From Nitrobacter sp. 62-13 (GTDB lineage: Bacteria > Pseudomonadota > Alphaproteobacteria > Rhizobiales > Xanthobacteraceae): a DNA stretch of 36,560 bases. Under the pieces are notes generated by a model. It did not search any database and was not told where the DNA came from. It saw only the letters and a program-made list of their open reading frames with translations. Below are positions 32,312-36,560 of the stretch, in pieces. Position numbers and translations under genes: made by a program. Every line of letters begins with the position of its first letter. Position 1 is the first letter of the stretch. The stretch is taken from assembly GCF_001896955.1 (NCBI RefSeq), contig NZ_MKRN01000208.1, positions 1-36,560 on the forward strand, read 5' to 3'.

Positions 32312-32827
32312 ATGACGCAACGATCCTCGCGCTCGTCGGAACAGGCCGGATTCTTCTGGAAGACCAAGACCTTGGAAGAAATGTCCAGCGCCGAATGGGA
32401 GAGCCTGTGCGACGGCTGCGCACGTTGCTGCCTGGAAAAGCTCGAGGACGAAGACACCGGCGATATCTATTTCACCCATGTCTCCTGCCGGCTCCTGGAT
32501 GCCGGACTTTGCGCCTGCAAGGATTATGCGAACCGCTCCGGGCAGGTTCCGGACTGCGTTCGCCTGACGCCTGAAAACGTTCGCAGCCTGAACTGGTTGC
32601 CGCCGAGCTGCGGTTACCGGCTGGTCGCGGAAGGACGCGACCTCTACTGGTGGCATCCGCTGATTTCCGGCGACCGCAACACGGTGCACGAGGCGGGGGT
32701 CTCGGTGCGAGGCCGGGTGCGCGGCACCGAAAACGAGATTCCCGATTCGGAGCTCGAGGATCATATCGTGCAGTGGCCGGTCCGGTTGTCCAAGCGCGCC
32801 CGGCTGAAAAATCGGCCGCGGAGCTAA
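32312..32827 (+). CDS. YcgN/UPF0260-type cysteine-cluster protein
   Basis: This 171-aa protein of the UPF0260 (YcgN) family has the cysteine cluster C-D-G-C-A-R-C-C near residue 35, followed by [27 protein letters not shown] and [20 protein letters not shown]. The family probably binds a metal ion; its reaction is unknown. I chose the ATG at 32312; a TTG at 32279 would add 11 basic residues. It lies about 280 bases from divergent PBP1A. Confidence 0.9.
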   Translation: MTQRSSRSSEQAGFFWKTKTLEEMSSAEWESLCDGCARCCLEKLEDEDTGDIYFTHVSCRLLDAGLCACKDYANRSGQVPDCVRLTPENVRSLNWLPPSCGYRLVAEGRDLYWWHPLISGDRNTVHEAGVSVRGRVRGTENEIPDSELEDHIVQWPVRLSKRARLKNRPRS

Positions 32828-33014
32828 GTCCTTATTCATCACATGTTTGCGATTGAGTGTCCGCAGACGCTCTTGGGCCGCGGCAGCGCTGTCCGAACGC
32901 GACTGCGCGCGTTATAATGTCGTTATAGATAATACGAAATGACGCAGTCATTCGTCCTTCCATCATTCGCCCTTCGCTTTCCTGCCATTTCAGCCGAAAA
33001 TTTGTCTTCCTCAC
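32828..33014 (+). promoter_or_regulatory. Upstream region of the DHA2 exporter gene
   Basis: A short AT-rich patch reads GTTATAATGTCGTTATAGAT near 32911-32930, holding GTTATA twice 11 bases apart, with TAATAC nearby. This could be a promoter with a repressor site, as is common before drug exporters, but no regulator gene is next to it. Confidence 0.25.
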
Positions 33015-34565
33015 ATGAACAAACTGGATCAGCCCGGTCGGGATCTGTCCGCTCCACGGATTTCGGCCGGTGACAGTTCCCGCGAAGCCGCCACGCATTC
33101 CACGGACGATTCCGATGCGCCGTGGATCGCGCCTCCGGTTCCGCTGAGCCGGAGCGAAGTCCGTACCATCCTGGTCAGCCTGATGCTGACCATGTTTCTG
33201 GCGGCGCTCGACCAGACCATCGTCGCGACCGCGCTGCCCACCATCGGCCGCCAGTTTCACGACGTCAGCACCCTGTCGTGGATCATCACGGCGTATCTGT
33301 TGGCGTCGACCGCGGTCGCGCCGGTGTTCGGCTCGCTGAGCGACATCTATGGCCGCCGCGCCATGATCATCACCGCGCTCAGCCTGTTCATTGCCGGATC
33401 GGTGCTTTGCGCGCTGGCGCCGAATATCGCGACGCTGATCGTCGCGCGCGGGGTGCAGGGCCTCGGCGGCGGCGGCATCCTGCCGGTGGTGCAAACCGTG
33501 ATCTCCGACGTGGTGACGCCGCGCGAGCGCGGCCAGTATCAGGCTTATTTCAGCGGTGTGTGGACCGCGGCGGGCATCGCCGGCCCGGTGCTTGGCGGGG
33601 TGTTCGCGGAGCACCTGCACTGGTCGATGATCTTCTGGATCAACGTGCCGCTCGGCGTCGTCTCACTGGCGATGCTGCTGCCGAAGATGGAAAAAATCCC
33701 GGTGTTCCATCGCCGCCGCAAGGTGGACTGGATCGGCGGAGCGCTGCTGATGGCGTCCGCCGTGGTGTTCATGCTGGTGCTGACCTGGGGCGGCAATCGT
33801 TTCGCCTGGCTGTCGCCGACGATCGCCGCCATGCTTGGCGCCTCGCTCGCCCTTGCCGCGGGCTTCGTCTGGCACGCGCACAGGACGTCGGAACCGTTTC
33901 TGCCGTTGTCGCTGATTGGCGGCCCGGTTGTCCCTTATGCAATCGCCGCCGGCGCCTTCGGACTCGGCGCCATCGTCGGGATCACCGTGCATCTGCCGCT
34001 GTACTATCAGGTGGTTCACCATCTCGACGTCAGCGAATCCGGATTGGCGTTGATTCCGATTGCCGCGATCTCGACCGGCGGCGCCGCGCTTGCCGGCCGC
34101 ACCATGACGCGCACGGTCCACTACAAGCGGGTAGCGATTGTCGGGACCGCGTTCGCCGCCGTCATCGCCGCGATCCTGGCGATATTCGTGATGCCGCTGT
34201 GGCCGCTGCTGGTGCTGCTCTCGCTATTCGCCTTCGGTCTCGGCACCATATTTCCGGTCACCGTAGTGTCGCTGCAGAACGCGGTGGCGCGCCCGCAGGT
34301 CGGCACCGTCACCGGCGCGATGAATTTCTTCCGCGCGCTAGCCTCGTCGTTCGCTGTCGTCGCCTTCGCCGCTATCCTGCTGATGATCCTGGGCGCAAAT
34401 ATCTCGATCGGCCAGGACGGCGGCCATCAGATCAATGCGATCTCGGCGTCCGACCTGACAGCGGCGTTCCGCTATGTGTTTGCCGCCGCAGGAGCGATGC
34501 TCGCAGGCGCGGCGCTGCTTCTCATATTGATGGAGGAGCGGCCGCTCGCAGGTCCGGGGGCATGA
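33015..34565 (+). CDS. DHA2-family (EmrB/QacA-type) multidrug exporter
   Basis: This 516-aa, roughly 14-helix MFS transporter is expected to expel drugs or other small molecules by proton antiport. After a hydrophilic N-terminus of about 45 residues come helix 1 (LMLTMFLAALDQTIVATALP, the DHA2 motif D1), motif A (GSLSDIYGRRAMII), and motif C in helix 5 (GIAGPVLGGVF). No membrane-fusion partner (EmrA type) and no regulator lie beside it. Substrate unknown. Confidence 0.92.
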   Translation: MNKLDQPGRDLSAPRISAGDSSREAATHSTDDSDAPWIAPPVPLSRSEVRTILVSLMLTMFLAALDQTIVATALPTIGRQFHDVSTLSWIITAYLLASTAVAPVFGSLSDIYGRRAMIITALSLFIAGSVLCALAPNIATLIVARGVQGLGGGGILPVVQTVISDVVTPRERGQYQAYFSGVWTAAGIAGPVLGGVFAEHLHWSMIFWINVPLGVVSLAMLLPKMEKIPVFHRRRKVDWIGGALLMASAVVFMLVLTWGGNRFAWLSPTIAAMLGASLALAAGFVWHAHRTSEPFLPLSLIGGPVVPYAIAAGAFGLGAIVGITVHLPLYYQVVHHLDVSESGLALIPIAAISTGGAALAGRTMTRTVHYKRVAIVGTAFAAVIAAILAIFVMPLWPLLVLLSLFAFGLGTIFPVTVVSLQNAVARPQVGTVTGAMNFFRALASSFAVVAFAAILLMILGANISIGQDGGHQINAISASDLTAAFRYVFAAAGAMLAGAALLLILMEERPLAGPGA

Positions 34566-34701
34566 TGCGCCGGTAGAATTTCGCCATCGGATTTAAGCAT
34601 TCATTGAGGGTATCGCTTAAGGATCTGTGCAATCATTCGCGTTTAAGTTGCCGGTTCCCAGCAACGCGCGAGAATCCGCGCAGGATCGATCGGAGTGGGC
34701 A

Positions 34702-34875
34702 GTGCGGTTCATTGCAAAGCTTGCGTCGGATTTTTTGCGCGACGAGTCGGGTACGACCGCGATCGAATATGCGCTGATTGCGAGTTGCATCAGCATCGTC
34801 ATCCTGGTCGCGGTCACCGGCATCGGCAGTTCCGTCAACGGTCGTTTTGTCGCCGTAGGCAACGGGCTGAAATAA
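34702..34875 (+). CDS. Flp-type (class IVb) pilin
   Basis: This 57-aa Flp/Fap pilin has the class IVb processing site G-TTAI-EY (ESG|TTAIEYALIA) followed by a hydrophobic helix (LIASCISIVILVAVTGIGSS) and the usual short end. I chose the GTG at 34702 because GGAG lies 6 bases upstream; a longer frame from 34627 would give an untypical leader. No tad/cpa assembly genes are in the window, so it is an orphan here. Confidence 0.87.
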   Translation: MRFIAKLASDFLRDESGTTAIEYALIASCISIVILVAVTGIGSSVNGRFVAVGNGLK

Positions 34876-34878
34876 GGC

Positions 34879-34899
34879 TCCGGGCGGCGACCGTCGTAA
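34879..34899 (+). repeat. 21-bp direct repeat, left copy
   Basis: T followed by CCGGGCGGCGACCGTCGTAA is repeated exactly at 36510-36530. The left copy begins 3 bases after the Flp pilin stop codon. Together the copies bound the accessory islet. Confidence 0.85.
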
Positions 34900-34904
34900 G
34901 GCAG

Positions 34905-35200
34905 GCCCTACACCAAGACCGGAGTTTGGCGACCATCAAACGATGAACCGCAGCGGGCGCGAATACGTGAGCGCCGCTGGCTTCACCACAAACAACGTCG
35001 AAAACTTCTTTGGCGTCTTCAAGCGCGGCATGCGCGGGACTACACGTTCTGCGGCGAACAGCACTTGCAGCCTTACCTGACCGGAATTTCAATTCCGCTA
35101 CAACAATCGTTCCGGCCTTGGCGTGACTGACGGGGAACGGACGGCGAAAGCTCTCAAGGGTATAGAGGGCAAGCGCCTGACGTATCGGCCGACTAACTAA
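34905..35200 (+). pseudogene. IS1595-family (ISXO2-like) transposase remnant
   Basis: The 3' end of an ISXO2-like DDE transposase can be read across three frames. YTKTG (near 34909) is followed by DHQTMNRSGREYV and NNVENFFGVFKRGMRG (34931-35040), then YTFCGEQHLQPYL (one frame away), then YNNRSGLGVTDGERTAKALK ... KRLTYRPTN and a stop at 35198. There are at least two frameshifts in the conserved core plus one near 34922, and no N-terminal half. It is a dead fragment. Confidence 0.85.
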
Positions 35201-35569
35201 GATCAGTAGCAAGCGACACGCCGAAAAGCGTTTCCGCGCATGGCGAAAACGATTCGACTTTAGGTAGAGACTCGGCCCATCATTGAAACGTGCGACCGTT
35301 CGGAAGCGAAAGGTGGTTCCTGCGCCAATGCGAGTGGCCCCGCACAGCCCGTGCCTTTACGACCAGATGCGAAAGCTGGCGCTCATACCGCCGGGGGAGT
35401 TCGCGGACCCCACAGAGTGATTCTGAGAGGTGGGTAAAGGAAACCACGCGGGGCCATTTGCGGCGGTTCTAGAACGCCAATGATGGGCCGATGCGCCCAT
35501 GAACGACGGCTTATTCGTTCGATGGGAGCTTCACCGCAGACCTTTTGGGTTAGCGGCGCGCTGCTACCC
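35201..35569. other. Non-coding stretch of the accessory islet
   Basis: I see no convincing gene. An imperfect palindrome, GGCGGTTCTAGAACGCC, lies near 35462, and CGTTTCCGCGC / GCGAAAACG near 35228 is another weak one. Confidence 0.3.
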
Positions 35570-35581
35570 GGAGGACCCGAG

Positions 35582-35674
35582 ATGCGAAAGCAACTCATCA
35601 TCCGGTGTTCAATCAAAGTGGACTTAGCCGCGTGCCTTAGGGCTATTGCGGTCTTTGTTTATCTTTTGAGCTGA
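35582..35674 (+). CDS. 30-aa small protein with strong start signal and its own terminator
   Basis: The frame reads MRKQLIIRCSIKVDLAACLR then AIAVFVYLLS. GGAGG stands 7 bases before the ATG, a textbook ribosome-binding site. A strong intrinsic terminator begins 7 bases after the stop. It has a basic N-terminus and a hydrophobic C-terminal half long enough to touch or partly span a membrane. I do not recognise it. It is too short for standard gene calls, but the signals on both sides argue that it is real. Confidence 0.55.
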   Translation: MRKQLIIRCSIKVDLAACLRAIAVFVYLLS

Positions 35675-35809
35675 ACGAGAGCGGGAGCCGACTTCGGTTG
35701 GCTCCCGCTTTTTCCCAACCTTCATTTCCTCGCGCGGCTTAGGCTTCATCCGCACGAGAGCGCCCATAAGCGCTTTTGTACCGCTGAGATGATCTTTGGA
35801 TTTTGCCAT
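35624..35809 (-). CDS. Small, very basic protein of unknown function
   Basis: This 61-aa protein begins MAKSKDHLSGTKALMGALVR, continues MKPKPREEMK, and has a Lys/Arg-rich end. The pattern ALMGALVRMKPKPREEMKVG resembles short basic proteins found near mobile DNA in rhizobia, though I cannot name a family. Its start codon overlaps the divergent gene's start codon (both within CATG at 35807-35810). Its 3' end runs antisense through the terminator and the tail of the 30-aa gene. Confidence 0.5.
   Translation of the reverse strand: MAKSKDHLSGTKALMGALVRMKPKPREEMKVGKKREPTEVGSRSRSAQKINKDRNSPKARG
35681..35713 (+). terminator. Strong intrinsic terminator with UUCG tetraloop
   Basis: GCGGGAGCCGAC-TTCG-GTTGGCTCCCGC forms a 12-bp stem (one G-T pair) closed by a TTCG loop, followed by TTTTT. 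It ends the message of the 30-aa gene. Confidence 0.92.
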
Positions 35810-36413
35810 GCCACCAATCTTAGGAAAAGACGGTTTCAATGTAAGCGAGATGTCAAATTCCCAAAAGGAGTTTCATTTGGCATTTGGCCAAGCCATGGGG
35901 CAATGGTCCTTAATAGAAGAACGTCTGAGCTACTGGTTTCAGGACTCGACTGGTCTTCCGTACGAAATGGCGCGCTCTATATTTTTCTCACCACGCGTAT
36001 TTCAATCCAGAACAGACATTTTAGAGGCCGCTCTGGAACACCCATATCGCCTATGCGAATGCTCAGTTCGATTCGCGAGGGGAGCCATTAAAAAATCACT
36101 TCAATTTAATAGCTTCCGCAACTCCTTGGCGCACGGCGAGCAAACCTTTGATGCCAGATCGAACTCCCCGACGTTTAAACAGACCATCCTGATTTCAGGC
36201 AGAAAACATCCTGAACTAGCAGCAGCAACTGCTGTAACAGTCGCAAAGTTACGAATTGCCTCAGAAAATTTCAGAGAACTAGCGAAGGTCCTCATGGACG
36301 CGACAGGATTCGTTAATGGAACGCCTGACGCAGTGCAGCCCGAAGAATGCCTTCGACAAGTGAATGCGATGCCCAATCAGGCAGATTCTCCGAGACACGC
36401 CCAGACTGCATAA
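35808..36413 (+). CDS. Unknown protein with HEPN-like R-N-x3-H motif
   Basis: This 201-aa helical protein starts with a short leader, then FGQAMGQWSLIEERLSYWFQ (about residues 26-45), FQSRTDILEAAL (about 65-76), and FRNSLAHG with R104-N105 and H109. The R-[ND]-x3-H pattern in a helix after an all-helical N-terminal half is the active-site signature of HEPN ribonucleases used in toxin and defence systems. The fold assignment is by eye only. Base use is clearly more AT-rich than the genome around it, which suggests recent arrival. I chose the ATG at 35808; 35850 (MSNSQKEF) is a good alternative. Confidence 0.6.
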   Translation: MPPILGKDGFNVSEMSNSQKEFHLAFGQAMGQWSLIEERLSYWFQDSTGLPYEMARSIFFSPRVFQSRTDILEAALEHPYRLCECSVRFARGAIKKSLQFNSFRNSLAHGEQTFDARSNSPTFKQTILISGRKHPELAAATAVTVAKLRIASENFRELAKVLMDATGFVNGTPDAVQPEECLRQVNAMPNQADSPRHAQTA

Positions 36414-36465
36414 GAACGAGTACGCCCGCTTCGATCATTTCGGGCGTGACTTCTATTTTTTCCAA
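36313..36465 (-). CDS. 50-aa small protein overlapping the HEPN-like gene on the opposite strand
   Basis: The frame reads (TTG start) EKIEVTPEMIEAGVLVLMQS, GRVSENLPDWASHSLVEGIL, then RAALRQAFH. The TPEMIEAG...L...SGR...LV..IL.A pattern is like small uncharacterised proteins I recall from rhizobial accessory regions. AGGA lies 4 bases before the TTG. It overlaps the last 101 bases of the rightward HEPN-like gene; either both are real and converge, or one is chance. Confidence 0.45.
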   Translation of the reverse strand: MEKIEVTPEMIEAGVLVLMQSGRVSENLPDWASHSLVEGILRAALRQAFH

Positions 36466-36509
36466 TTGATCCTGTGCTGTCCCTCACAGTGCACTTACAA
36501 ACCTGACAT

Positions 36510-36530
36510 TCCGGGCGGCGACCGTCGTAA
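36510..36530 (+). repeat. 21-bp direct repeat, right copy
   Basis: An exact second copy of the sequence at 34879-34899, 1631 bases downstream. The flanking bases differ on both sides. What lies beyond is cut off by the window edge after 30 bases. Confidence 0.85.
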
Positions 36531-36560
36531 CGCAAATATTCCTAGGAAAATATCCCTTGA

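Noticed and set aside
33122-34576. A 484-codon rightward frame inside the drug exporter gene
   Set aside because: It is a +1 shadow full of Arg and His. The true frame shows transporter motifs.
35290-35472. A 60-codon rightward open frame in the islet
   Set aside because: Trp/Arg/Ser-rich composition, no ribosome-binding site and no protein-like pattern.
36422-36460. Intrinsic terminator after the HEPN-like gene
   Set aside because: The stem is only 7 bp with a 12-base loop and the T-run starts several bases after it. The same bases make sense as codons of the leftward 50-aa frame.
34879-36530. Integrative element with tRNA attachment site
   Set aside because: The 21-bp repeats do not resemble a tRNA end and no integrase is visible. 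Kept only as a direct repeat of unknown origin.

Overview
The window is about 36.5 kb of GC-rich alphaproteobacterial chromosome. The best fit is the Bradyrhizobium / Rhodopseudomonas / Nitrobacter / Afipia group (Nitrobacteraceae). This rests on FliX, CtrA-type boxes (TTAA-N7-TTAAC), CckA next to flhB, a Rhizobiales-type porin, DUF6468 and DUF2336 proteins, and the style of the dispersed repeats. The exact genus cannot be fixed from what is here. No rRNA, tRNA or CRISPR array was seen.

Layout: (1) 1-10.8 kb holds fliX and dksA, a leftward cyclic-nucleotide-regulated patatin-like esterase, a small secreted protein, and the leftward rod/ring operon flgF-flgG-flgA-flgH. Divergent from that operon runs the rightward, translationally coupled fliL-fliM-DUF6468-motE-like operon. 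(2) 11.0-14.8 kb is one very large periplasmic TPR protein downstream of the motE-like gene. (3) 14.8-17.3 kb holds an IS5-type transposase remnant, an AT-rich leader, a porin with a strong terminator, and a patchwork of palindromic repeats. (4) 17.3-23.4 kb holds leftward fliO-fliP and rightward flgB-flgC-fliE-fliQ-fliR-flhB. Repeats interrupt the second operon at fliE/fliQ and, more strikingly, at fliR/flhB, where four large hairpins stand side by side in alternating orientation. (5) 23.5-27.4 kb holds cckA, the hybrid kinase at the head of the CtrA pathway, a DUF2336 gene, and a 67-aa protein with a full CtrA box between the last two. (6) 27.4-34.6 kb is ordinary genome: a lipoprotein, a DUF1214/DUF1254 pair, a class A penicillin-binding protein, a YcgN-type cysteine-cluster protein and a DHA2 drug exporter. 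(7) 34.7-36.5 kb holds an orphan Flp pilin and a less GC-rich accessory islet bounded by a 21-bp direct repeat. The islet carries a broken IS1595-type transposase, two or three tiny genes and a 201-aa protein with a HEPN-like R-N-x3-H motif.

How it works together: most of the left two thirds encodes the flagellar basal body (rod: FlgB, C, F, G, FliE; rings: FlgA, FlgH; export gate: FliO, P, Q, R, FlhB; switch and stator accessories: FliL, FliM, the MotE-like protein). It also encodes regulators that are known in Caulobacter to couple flagellar assembly to the cell cycle (FliX, CckA). Visible CtrA boxes upstream of flgB and of the DUF2336 gene, and a near-consensus sigma-54 promoter upstream of flgF, fit that hierarchy. 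All motif calls were made by eye and no database search was possible.
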